Made by a program: the position numbers and the translations under genes
Notes under the pieces: model-generated
Seen by the model: the letters and a program-made list of their open reading frames with translations, nothing else
Database searches by the model: none
Told to the model about the DNA's origin: nothing
In this document: in pieces, positions 9,894-20,100 of the stretch
How the letters are laid out: each line of letters begins with the position of its first letter
Position numbering within the stretch: the stretch's first letter is position 1
Source of the DNA: Lyophyllum atratum
Taxonomy: Eukaryota > Basidiomycota > Agaricomycetes > Agaricales > Lyophyllaceae
Direction of reading: 5' to 3'
DNA: 64,000 nt
Assembly (NCBI GenBank): GCA_014905825.1
Contig: JACGCN010000005.1
Location: forward strand, 2,170,001-2,234,000

Positions 9894-10924
9894 ATGGCGA
9901 CCCGCGGAGTCAAACCCCAGCAAGCTGGTCAACTGTGCGACGTATGGCGCCAGACACTCTATCCATGGCATTCGGAAATCCTGATCTAGTTTACAGTACT
10001 GCCACCAGAAACCCAAATTTTCGAACCATCGCTACTGTTCCAAGACATGCGCAAGCCAGGCAGGCCCAGGCGCCAATGTTTCAGTCAACAACAATATGTG
10101 CACTGTTCGTCCTTTTTCATTTCAATTCCCTCGAACGGCTCATCTCATATTATCACACTCGTAGCAATGTGGAAAGAAGCCTAAGTTCCAGGGCTTTGAT
10201 TTCTGCGGCAAGAGTTGTGCTGCCGCTGCTCCTCCACAAGGCCGCAATGGTACAGGAACAGCACAACGTTCAAAGGGCAACAATTCCTCCAACAACCAGC
10301 AGCCTGGCTTCAATCCAGCGCAGGTGGCACGTACGTCGACCTCACCTGAATCTCCTATCCACGACCCCTGATTCCATCGGCACTCAGAATTCGTAGCGCA
10401 ATCAGTGCCCCAAGTCAAGGCGTTTTTAGCGGCCCTCAACTCTGCAGCTGCACCACAGACCGCGCCGCAGCAGCTACAACAAGTTCCACTCGCCCCTGCC
10501 CCCCAAGTCGTCGCTCCCCAGAACAACCCCTTCCTCCAACCCCAAGCGCCCGTTCCTATGAATGGTACACCGGCTGCTTCCTCGAGCTTGCTGTTCGGCA
10601 CTCAACCCCAGCCTGTTAGCGCCCAACCAGCCGCCGCTGACAATACCGAGTGTCTTATTCCAGGCTGCGGGAAACCTGTACATGTTGACTCGAAAGGGAT
10701 AAAGACGAGCGACTACTGTTCGCAGAGGCACCGCGAGTACGATTTTATGTTATGGTGTTCGCCTTCTATCGAACCCCCTTGCTGATCGATGTGCTTATAG
10801 GGAGGCGGTAAGTTCTGGGGTCGCGGAACCGTGCATCTTGTGCTTGCAGATGCCACAGTCCGAGAAGGATTACTTCTGCAGTCGCGCGTGTAGGGAGGAG
10901 GCGATGGAGAAATTGCCGGAGTGA
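9894..10924 (+). CDS. four-zinc-knuckle protein lacking a catalytic domain
   Basis: A five-exon gene starting MATRGVKPQQAGQLCD (9894-9941). It encodes four Cys-rich knuckles: LCDYCHQKPKFSNHRYCSKT, CTQCGKKPKFQGFDFCGKSC, CLIPGCGKPV...SDYCSQRHRE and CILCLQMPQSEKDYFCSRAC, ending EKLPE. A long Ala/Gln/Pro-rich linker separates knuckles 2 and 3. Order, spacing and even the position of the first intron (after LCD/LCE) match the N-terminal half of PARP-like gene A. The ADP-ribosyltransferase domain is missing: the stop comes directly after knuckle 4, with no PARP blocks downstream. It may be a binding adaptor for whatever the knuckles of the PARP-like proteins recognise, acting with the NADAR protein next door. 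That function is inference. Confidence 0.85.
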
Positions 10925-11378
10925 TCCTGTGATTATGTCGCTGACCGATGACTCCAAATGAGCGGGTGGCTTTTGTATGAGTAGTAAAGACAGCGTATAG
11001 ATTTATTTATTGTAATCGCGAGATTGTGGGTACACTCTGCACCTGCAGGGTAGTGGAAAAGGACGGAAGTATATATTGTAAGTACAGAATGAAGGACAGT
11101 GCATCTCGATCCAATGCAAGATTAATAGCATAACAGGATAAGCATATATGTATGTGTTCATGACGGAAGTGTGGGGTAGTGATTAGTGATTAGAGATATA
11201 GTATCGTATGTGATGTTGGGATACACGTCGTGAGGTCGTAAGAAAATACAATGCTTGAGTTGAGGGACATGAAACGTTACATAGCAGGCCTTCTTAAACG
11301 ACAGGCAGGCGAGCGATTTTTCCGAGAACGCGGAAGAAGCCTTCTAAATGATGGGATAAGGTGTGAGTAACATGCCTG
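10925..11378. other. intergenic between convergent genes
   Basis: No coding signal. The stretch holds AT-rich runs (GATTTATTTATTG near 11000) that could serve as polyadenylation signals for the knuckle gene. Confidence 0.35.
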
Positions 11379-12305
11379 TTACACACAAGCCACCATCGAC
11401 GGACCTTTCATCGGGCTCGCGGGAGGGGAGCGAAGCTGCGATGCTTGGTTCGAGCAGCGATGTAAGCCCATGTGGAAGGCGCTATCGAACTTCCTGTCGC
11501 ATGAGCTGCACTTGAAACTCCTGCGGTGAGAAGAAGAAGAGAATGAGACGAGAATATCGGAAAAAAGGAAGTCGAAGACTCACTGATCGTGTATGTTATG
11601 AATATGAAGATGATACATTAAAGCCCTGACGTCGCGGACAGTATCACGACAGCCAGGTCGGTGGCATACGAGGCGTTCGTCCTCAGCACGTCCATCCTGT
11701 TTCATCGAATCCATGGCCTCTTCGAGCTGAAGGGAGACATTAGCCAGATTAAGACAATAAGAACAACGGGGACTTACTGTATCCAACAGTGCATCGCAGC
11801 GGGACTGTCTATAGATAGCTTTAAGCTCGTCCTTTTCGGGAACAGGAGGCCCCTGCTCCAAAGTGATCGAGGTATCATCAAGAGGGCCATTCTCCGGCGA
11901 AGCATCCGATGAAGTACCAAGAGGAGCCGTTTCCCATGACGCATCCGAGTATTCGGACGCAGAAGACACGGAGCGCGAGCCTGTCAGAACAGCCTGCAAC
12001 GGCATACCAGCACGAAATCGGAGAGCGATTTCTTGAGCCGGGGTGCTGGACGTTGAACTGCAGGTGTCGGTACTAGAGCTGCGCGTAATGAGTCCCATCG
12101 GGGCGGAGAATTCCCAAGTGCTGTCATCGTCGTCGGAAAAATTCCACTTGGTATCGAAACTAGCCTTCGACGGAAAGTAGGTCGCGTGCCGCTTTTCTTG
12201 GTCGTATTGCTTGACCACAGCACGCGATCGCGCCAGGTTCCGGACTGGTGGCTTGCAAAAGGTGATCATTTCGGCGACAAGTTCGTGAGAGGCGCGTGGA
12301 TTCAT
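11379..12305 (-). CDS. C2H2-type zinc finger protein
   Basis: Three exons on the minus strand, start ATG 12305-12303, stop TAA 11381-11379. The first 170 or so residues are Ser/Asp-rich and disordered (SSSTDTCSSTSSTPAQE). After a short intron come LEEAMDSMKQDGRAEDERLV and a Cys/His element, CHRPGCRDTVRDVRALMYHL followed by HIHNIH. A second intron (about 11529-11580) leads to FKCSSCDRKFDSAFHMGLHR C, a second finger in which the last ligand would be Cys rather than His. Such proteins are usually nuclear transcription factors, but target and role are unknown. It is divergent from COQ4 (370 bp between starts). Confidence 0.65.
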
Positions 12306-12675
12306 TGTTGGAGTTGGTCGTTACTGGAGTACTAGTGGGAGATTTTGAAGATTAGCTACTGAGCAGCCCAGTTATATACGCCAGTGGCCACACGGCATTG
12401 TTCAGCTCTAGCTGCTGGCCACGCATCTCCACTGACCATGTTAGGGATGTGGGGGGGCGCATTCGTTGATCGCAACGCTTAAGCGGCACACATGGAGTCC
12501 GGATGGCATACCTGGCCAAGAAAGCATGAACAGAGCATTGTTCTACCATGTGTCTCCGTTCGGCAAGATTTTGAGCAGTGGCCATGGGCAGGATCAAGAG
12601 ATCAAATCACAGTCACGGTCACGTCATGCAACTTCCAAGTTTGGCTCTCAATGTTATCCTATTACCATTGCCACC

Positions 12676-13662
12676 ATGCTCCCGTGTAGAACTTTCAGTC
12701 TGAGGGCCACAGACATTGCACGAGTTGCCTCTAGCAGACTTGCTTTATCTCTCAACAGACGACCGACTGCCTATGGCCTCTCGACACGTTTCAACAGCAC
12801 CACCCCAGCCTACAAGGGACACATCCCATTAAACTGGTTCGAAAACGCGTTTCTGGCTGTAGGATCTGCTGTTATGTCTCTAGCCGATCCTAGAAGAGGC
12901 GGTGAGTCTGAATGGATACGATGATGCGTTCCTAAAATGACACGCTAGAAAGATATGGTCGCTGCTCTTGGCGAGACTACAGCAGGACCTAGTTTGCCTC
13001 GTTTGCGAGACATCATGCTCGGCAGTGCAGAAGGTCGAAAGATCCTCAAGGAGCGGCCGAGGGTTAACTCTACTACGATCAACATGGACAAGCTTGCGCA
13101 GTATCCTGAAGGAACGTTTGGACGGGCGTATGTTACATGGCTGGAACGCTGTGGGGTAACTCCTGATACCCGAGAACCTGTGCGTATCGATTTAGAAAAA
13201 CGCCCATACAGCGACCTCAATTCCACGTTACAGGTCCACTACATCGATGATCCAGAGCTTGCCTACGTCATGCAGAGGTATCGCGAATGCCACGACTTCT
13301 ACCACTGCATCTGCAACCTCCCCGTCAATGTCGAGTCGGAGCTCGCACTGAAATTCTTCGAGTTTGTCAACTTGGGCCTACCTGTAGCGGCTATTTCTGC
13401 TGCGTTTGGACCGCTGCGCCTGAATTCTCAGAAGCGGAGCAGACTCTTCTCGGAGTATGTGCCATGGGCATTCAGATGTGGTGGGAGTGCGAGAAGCTTG
13501 ATAACGGTGTACTGGGAGGATAGGTGGGACCAGAACGTCGAGGAGATGAAAAAGGAGCTTGGTATCTGGGACCCTCCGGAGGCAAGATGGAGCCGACCGC
13601 TGAGTGAAGCTAAGGCTGCAGCAGCGAAGCGGCAACGAGAGTCTGCTCCACAAGACTCTTGA
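12676..13662 (+). CDS. COQ4: COQ4, ubiquinone biosynthesis protein
   Basis: Two exons, 12676-12901 and 12953-13662. The first about 45 residues are rich in Arg/Ser/Leu with few acids (TFSLRATDIARVASSRLAL), fitting a mitochondrial presequence. The body holds PLNWFENAFLAVGSAVMSLA, LPRLRDIMLGSAEGRKIL and the family HDxxH motif in YRECHDFYHCICNLP, which binds a metal ion in COQ4. The C-terminal half (EFVNLGLPVAAISAAFGPLR) is also conserved. COQ4 works in the mitochondrial coenzyme Q synthome and is linked to C1 decarboxylation/hydroxylation of the ring. Length (about 310 residues) and both ends fit the family. The short intron uses a weak acceptor (GAAAG). Confidence 0.93.
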
Positions 13663-15065
13663 ATGTATGTTTCAGAGTGCTCTACGGGGATCTACATCTA
13701 AACTTTCTCTATAACGGATGTTTTGTCGGCAGGCTGTCTCCCTTGTGAACACCAATTGTCGGTACGTATTCATAGCTATCGCACAAACATGTTTTTGGCT
13801 AGACCTCCCGGCGCTTATCTTCCCTGGATAACAGCCTATGGTTTGCTTATCCCAAGTTCCGTGTCGCTGAACCTATCGAGTGGATAAGGGAGTTACGCTG
13901 TTGTCGCTCTTGAAACAAAGCTGTCTTTGTCTTTAATTTTCGACGACCCATACCCTTCTTTAGATTAGCAGCGCCAACGAGCGACCTTGTCCAGAACAGA
14001 ACCAACTGGTGGCTCAAGATAACTTGGGACGACGTCCGAGGGGTCGAGTCCGTTCGAGGTGCCACCAGGGGTACTGCGACTGCAATGTTGGTCAGTGTTA
14101 GTTAGTAACAGTCATCTTACAGTCATAGCACGACGTCAGCGTCAAAATCTTACCCAAATCGAAGGAAATACTCAGAAATCAATCGCGAAGGGCTATTCGG
14201 GTTTCATTCGAGATTCCGTCCACTCGGAAGTGCTCAACCGCAGCATCACTGTCGATGTTCCATGACGCCTTGGCACATTTCACAGCCCACATAAGCTAGT
14301 CCATATACCTCCTTTTGAGCTATGCTTGGACACACCAAATTCAACGAGCACTCTTTCCAAGACGATGGTCCAAGGCAGTTATGGAAGTCGGAAATCTAGG
14401 CTTTCAGCCACTGCAGGCTGACAGGAAAGCCTCCCCTTGACAAAGCCAGCTGGTTATATTACACTGGCATGGACGCCAACTCTGGCGAACAGGGCTGCGG
14501 CTGGGTGTCCCTGATCATGACTAGGCCGTTTTCGAATTTGTTGCTATGGACATATGGAGGTTTCTATGGTCGCAAGAGGTCATCATAAACGGTCCGTGTT
14601 CACTCAGTGTCAGTCAGGCCGACGATCTCCATTCCGTTTATCGGTGTGTCCAAACTCTTCCGATGGGCGCCTATGTTTAGTGCCGATTCAATCCACGTCG
14701 AAAGGCACTACTTATATACGCCCACCTCTAGTGATAATTGCGGCCGGTAGTTCGTCGATGACGACACGCATGATGCCATTGAAGGCCGGGTCGGCCACTT
14801 GCGTTCCTAGATCGTGAAGTGATCTCCGAGTATAAATATGCTGCTGAATTTTCTGTGTGGTTCGATACCATCCCATCCGCTCAATTGCTTTTCTGCAAGC
14901 GAACACAGATAACTATGGAGGGACCTGGCGGACTAATACTATCGAACACTCACGCTCAGGTCCTTCCCAGCGTTCGCACGGATTCAAAGGTATGGTCATC
15001 GTACCTCAATTTCTGGACGCGTTAACTCATGGATCGGAATCCAATTACAGGCGCTTTCTGAGAGG
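13663..15065. other. no recognised gene
   Basis: Several short frames on both strands were read but none gives a known domain or a clean splice series. A weakly coding-looking stretch runs 14850-15060 on the plus strand (containing NTDNYGGTWRTNTIEH) and could be the end of a diverged gene. Nothing else is seen. Confidence 0.3.
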
Positions 15066-15620
15066 ATGACTACCATATCGATACCATCCGTGCCCCAGTG
15101 CAAACCTTTGCCCTCATCTGATCTTGGATTCCCGAAGCCCTTTTCTCATGTCGATCCCCTCGCCGTCATCGAAGCTTCGCTCACTTCCGTGAAGTACGCA
15201 TTCTACCATACATTTGGTCATTTATTCCTCGCCTCCCTTGGGTATCACAGCCCCACCACTACTTTCCTTACGTCGATTGGTGGTGGATTTATTGGTGGTG
15301 CAGTTTTTACCGTACCATACCTGATTGTCTTACCAAGGGACCTGACCCTACCAAGTGAATCCGGAGGTGACGATCTCGATGGCCACTGCTCCCACCGCCT
15401 ACTACTACTCGGGGTCGAGATGTTGTATAGCGCAATGGCAGGTGGTGTCGGAATGGTGTTCTTGGATGGTTGGAGGAGTGATGGTGTCCTTCTGGGTATG
15501 CTTCGCGGCTTCGGAGGACCTTTGATATCATATACAATCCTATACCTATCATTGAAGCTCATTCTGGGTGCTATTTCGTTGTTTATGTGTTCAACCACAT
15601 ATATCAGATCTAGTTCCTGA
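15066..15620 (+). CDS. hypothetical membrane protein
   Basis: An uninterrupted frame of 184 residues with several hydrophobic segments: FYHTFGHLFLASLGY, FLTSIGGGFIGGAVFTVPYL, MLYSAMAGGVGMVFLDG and ISYTILYLSLKLILGAISLF. Small residues dominate the helices (GGGFIGG, AGGVG). Pro and Ser are frequent at the start (SIPSVPQCKPLPSSD), with no clear signal peptide. I do not recognise the family. The long open frame and the helix pattern favour a real gene, but the lack of introns in a window rich in introns, and the poor context on both sides, leave doubt. Confidence 0.5.
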   Translation: MTTISIPSVPQCKPLPSSDLGFPKPFSHVDPLAVIEASLTSVKYAFYHTFGHLFLASLGYHSPTTTFLTSIGGGFIGGAVFTVPYLIVLPRDLTLPSESGGDDLDGHCSHRLLLLGVEMLYSAMAGGVGMVFLDGWRSDGVLLGMLRGFGGPLISYTILYLSLKLILGAISLFMCSTTYIRSSS

Positions 15621-17151
15621 ACTCTGAATTATTCCTAGTCATATACTTTACGAAGTCCTTGCACCTAGTAAGATCAGTAATCATTTTGTCGAAGAGATCA
15701 TTCAGCGGATGTTGCCCAAACATCTGACAACACTCCTTGTCGACTCCCACCCATGCACATTCTTCTTCCACCTATTTTGAACGTGCTGGTGGCGGCCCAC
15801 AGTAACGGGCTTATCCAACTACCAAGAAAATGACGCCAGTGCTGACTGATACTATCCTAGGGCAGTCTGGGACTGGCGCATTCGCATAACACGGTGTCAC
15901 CCGAGTGTCACCCCGCACACCGTCAACATTTGCTCGTCTTTCTCTTTTTCTCCATTGGATTTGTGGCGTATGAAGAGTTATTGTTTGCGCATCCACCGGA
16001 CACACGGACATCCAGCGCTTGTGCGACCTACTTAGGAAATCGGCGTCCATGGTGCACGGAGACTACGGACTTCTACGACGCTGTTACATTGGTAATTCGA
16101 CCGCACTATGGCCCCTTCACCCGCTGCGAAAGGATGTCCCGAATCCAGATGCTTTCTCTTCCACGCCTGACTATCAGGAGCAACAGACGTTCTCAGTGCC
16201 CCGTTTACTGTACGACGCTGGCTCAGCCAATCCCATCACAACGCTTGGCCTTCGTCGACAAGTTCTCCGTCCGATTTTGCGCTCTCTGGTCAGTTCGCTG
16301 TTCACCACGAAGGCCGAGAAGATGATCAATATTAGGCTTACCGTTCACACACTCGCCATCGCTTCCTTCGTCGCTGGCTTCGTTCTTTGGACCTTGTTTT
16401 CGGCTGCAGGTTTGTCTGTTCACTTGCGCACTGGTGATACTTGTCGATGTTGGCTCATGATCGTTGCCTTTATCAGCGTCAGAATCATGAGCATCCGTGT
16501 CGTCAGGTTCCAAGATCGGTGGCCACAATCCTTCACTATAGGATCCGTCTTCCATTTCCTCCTGCTCCTCGTCGTACAAGTCGTAGAATGCCATGTCTTC
16601 TTGTTCGCTTAATCATCGTCTGGTAGGTCATTCGAAAGCGCCAAGATGACGACTCACTCGTCGTCTACTAGGAATTCGTCGTCGACATAAAACATCTCTA
16701 GAATGGCGTTGACTTGGTCGTTGACCACTTGTGCAACATGTTCGGACATCGGGAGTTCGACTTCGAGTGAGAACGGGGGTGTGGGGACGTATGGTGATCT
16801 AAATGAATTCGAACATATAAGTACCTGTTTGTAGGTTCATCTCGGCGTCTTCCCATCACTCTCGCATGGAAATGGGGGATTCGTGATGTGGGTGTTTTCG
16901 AGACCACGTGGATGGGACTATGACGGACTTGGATGTTTTCTCTCGAAGGCCGGATTATCAGCCCAACTGATGATCGTTTGGGTCCTCTGTGGACGAACTA
17001 TTCGTGTTTGTGACTATTCGGTGCTCGTCCGTTAGCGCAGGCGGCGTCCACGACAATGGACGAGTCTTTCGTGGACATGTTCAAAAACTCGTTTTACATA
17101 CAGGTATACTAACTTACTACGTGATATAATTACAGGGGATAGGGAGATCAA
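15621..17151. other. poorly defined region, possible diverged minus-strand gene
   Basis: On the minus strand an acidic segment (MAFYDLYDEEQEEMEDGSYS, 16223-16594) and, upstream of it, a segment reading FSLEVELPMSEHVAQVVNDQ then FYVDDEFLVDDE (about 16660-16790) look protein-like. They are separated by a possible short intron (about 16625-16665), but the join gives a stop, so a single gene could not be built. On the plus strand a hydrophobic run near 16340-16420 is probably a shadow of this. The product is unknown. Confidence 0.25.
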
Positions 17152-20100
17152 CTACAAGCCGATGTGGATATAAGGAACCCAAGAGCTGAAAGAGGTGTTT
17201 CCGTAACGAGATCGAAGATCCTGAACCGCAATATGTAGGGCATGTGCACTTTGCAAGACTTCAGGCTCCTTCCCGTCTTTAAATAAATGTTCATAGACTT
17301 TCTTGGCCACCTGCGGCGCATCGTCATCTTTGATTGACCACATAGTGCCAATTATACTGTTGAAGCCTGCAAATAATAATCCAGCTGCAAGATGGATGGC
17401 TTCATCTGGTTGAATATAGTCTCCAGAGGCTGTTTGACAGGCAGAGAGAAATGCAAAGCTTGCTTGAGGAAGAGGTTTCTTGACAAGATCCAAGAGGCTT
17501 AGCATGCCATCATGGAGAGCCAGTCCGCTCTGTGCCGGATTATTTAGATCTTGGATTCCATGGCAAGATAAATGCACCCAGGTATGATCCTCTAGAGCAT
17601 TTGATACAGTTTCTCTTGTGGCCTCTGTCCCATTGAGAACACTGAGTGGCTGGTCACCAACACAATCAGATATAACTGCAAGTTCCCTGACTGTAGCAGG
17701 AAGTTTGCTCTGCCCTGGAGTATCAGGCTGAATGACGGCCAGCATTTTGAAGGTGGCAAGTCCAGACATCTGCTTATGTTTTTCCAGGGCCATGCAAAGA
17801 GAAGTTAGGTTTGGAATATATGATGAGATTGCATATTTTGCAAGAATCTCTGCAGGGACATTTGATGATGTTGGGTATATGCCTGCTGCGTGTAAAGGCA
17901 AAAATGCCAAGTGCCCAGTCGGACACCAGTAGATGTGTGGTAGCTTTGATGTGTCACTCTATTCCGAGGAAAAGAGAATCAAGTTAGAAAGGGTATCAAA
18001 TTGGTCACAGAGTAGGCTTACCTGGATAGATAGCTGCAGCAGATTTATGATAGGCTTCACAACCCTCAGCCAAAGCTCTTTCAAAATATACCTGAAAGTA
18101 TTGTCTGCTGTTTTCCGGGTTTGGTTTACAGGACCCCCGTGCCTACTGGAGCCGTCACGAAGACCAAGCTGAGATGCAAGGAGGTCTGCTAGTTGACTTT
18201 GCAGCTGTTCAGCATCTTTCTGAGAGAAGTGGTCCAGCGGAAGATGCAGAATTGGAAGCGTAGGTGACTGAATGATAAGTGCATCACACTGTAGTTGACT
18301 TATATTGAGGATGACGATAGGGCCAAAGACTGAAGCTCTTTGCAAGTCTGAAGATTTGGGTCCCCTGGGTGTCGCATTTGCTTCAGGTCTCTCCTGAATT
18401 TGCTTCATGAGCGTGTCCAATTCAGTAGCCAGTTGATGTTGACGGTTGAATTGATCATCAATTGCAAGTGAATTGGGGAGCTTTTGTACAGAGGTATACA
18501 AGAAACTACCCTGTCCACGTTGGTTATCAAGTTCAGCAGATATTTTCTCTATTTTTTGAAGTAGCATTGGATCTACCTCTGCTGATTTGGCAAAAGGCAA
18601 CCGCAGTTGTAAAATATGACTCCAGAGGATAGAACGACCTTGCTCGAACCATTCGATTGCCAGATCAAGTGATTTTGCTTTCTCTGTAGGGTTTCCAAAA
18701 TGAATAGCAGCCGCAGCAGCATCAGAGCCAAGGGTTCTTGCACCAATAAGTCTCTGAAGCTGGGCTTCATGACTTAGTCCATGCCAAGCAAGAAATGGCA
18801 GAATCTCAAATGCTCTTGAATATGCATTCCACACTGAGGGATGAGGCTCTGAGTAGAGGGTTGCGCAGTTAATCCATGCAAGAGTGGATTTGAACTGGGC
18901 TGTATATGATCCCGTCTTATGCTTAGAGGCCTGAATATATGCTTCGATGGCATGTGTCAGAACTTCTTCCTTGTGTTCTAGTTTGAACTTGGCTTCAAAT
19001 ATTTGACCCATGAGGAGATACTGCTTTGCTCTGGCAGGATGGAATTCTGGAGTGGCTTTGAGGGCTGTTTCAAAGCACAACATGGCTTTGTCCAAGTCCG
19101 AGACTTGACTAGTATGTTGGGCTCGCTTCTCCAACACATTTCCCAGTTCAATCAACATCGTCGTTTTATGTTGGTGGCCATCACCTAACATTTTTAGACC
19201 CATTTCATGATACATGATGCAATTATCAAGATGAGCCAGATCCCCATCCATATCATAGAACATGGCATAAGTGCTTCCTAGATTAGACAAATACATAGGC
19301 TTGTATTTGCTTGTATCTGGACTGATATCAACAGCTCTTTGTTGCTGTGCAAGAGCTTTTGCCAAGTGGTCGAGAGTCCCCCCTGCGGAAAAGCGCTTTC
19401 TCAAGGAATTTCCTAGATTATTCAAGAACATTGGCAATCTTGTATGGCCATCAGGTGTGGCATTAACAGCCTTCCAGTGATTTTCTGTAGCTCTGTTCAG
19501 ATCATGAAGCTCTCCGTACTCTTCATAGCGAGTCTGCAGTGTGTTACCCAGATTACTATACAACCCAGCCTTTTCAGGATCAGTTTCTGCAATTGTGTCA
19601 AGTGCACCCTGTTGATAAGCAATAGCGGTATCAAGATCATGAAGAACTCCAGTTTGTTGAAAGCGTGATATTAATGAATTTGCAAGATTCATTGTAATCA
19701 TCACTTCCTTGGAATTGTTGCCTTGCGACAATGTGCTTGCATGTTCTAATGTTTCAATTGCCTTGTCCAGATTTTCAATCTGACTTCCATGATCAAATAG
19801 TCTCTGTAAACAGGTACCAAAATTGCTAAGACGCATAGCTTGTCGAGGGTGACCATTTGGAGTTAGAGTTACTATTGCTTTATAGTTTTGCACAGCATCT
19901 TCTAGAAAAGCAACGCCTCCTAGTACATCGAACTGCGAAAGCAAAGATATTGCAAGGTTGTTGATGTAGCTACTTTTGTCTTCATCATTCAAGGCTAACT
20001 TGATTGCCTCCTGAAGATGTTGAACAGACATGGTGAGCTGAGATATGTCATGAGAGCACACAAATTGGGAGTGGAGTGCACTGCCAAGATAGTTAAGATA

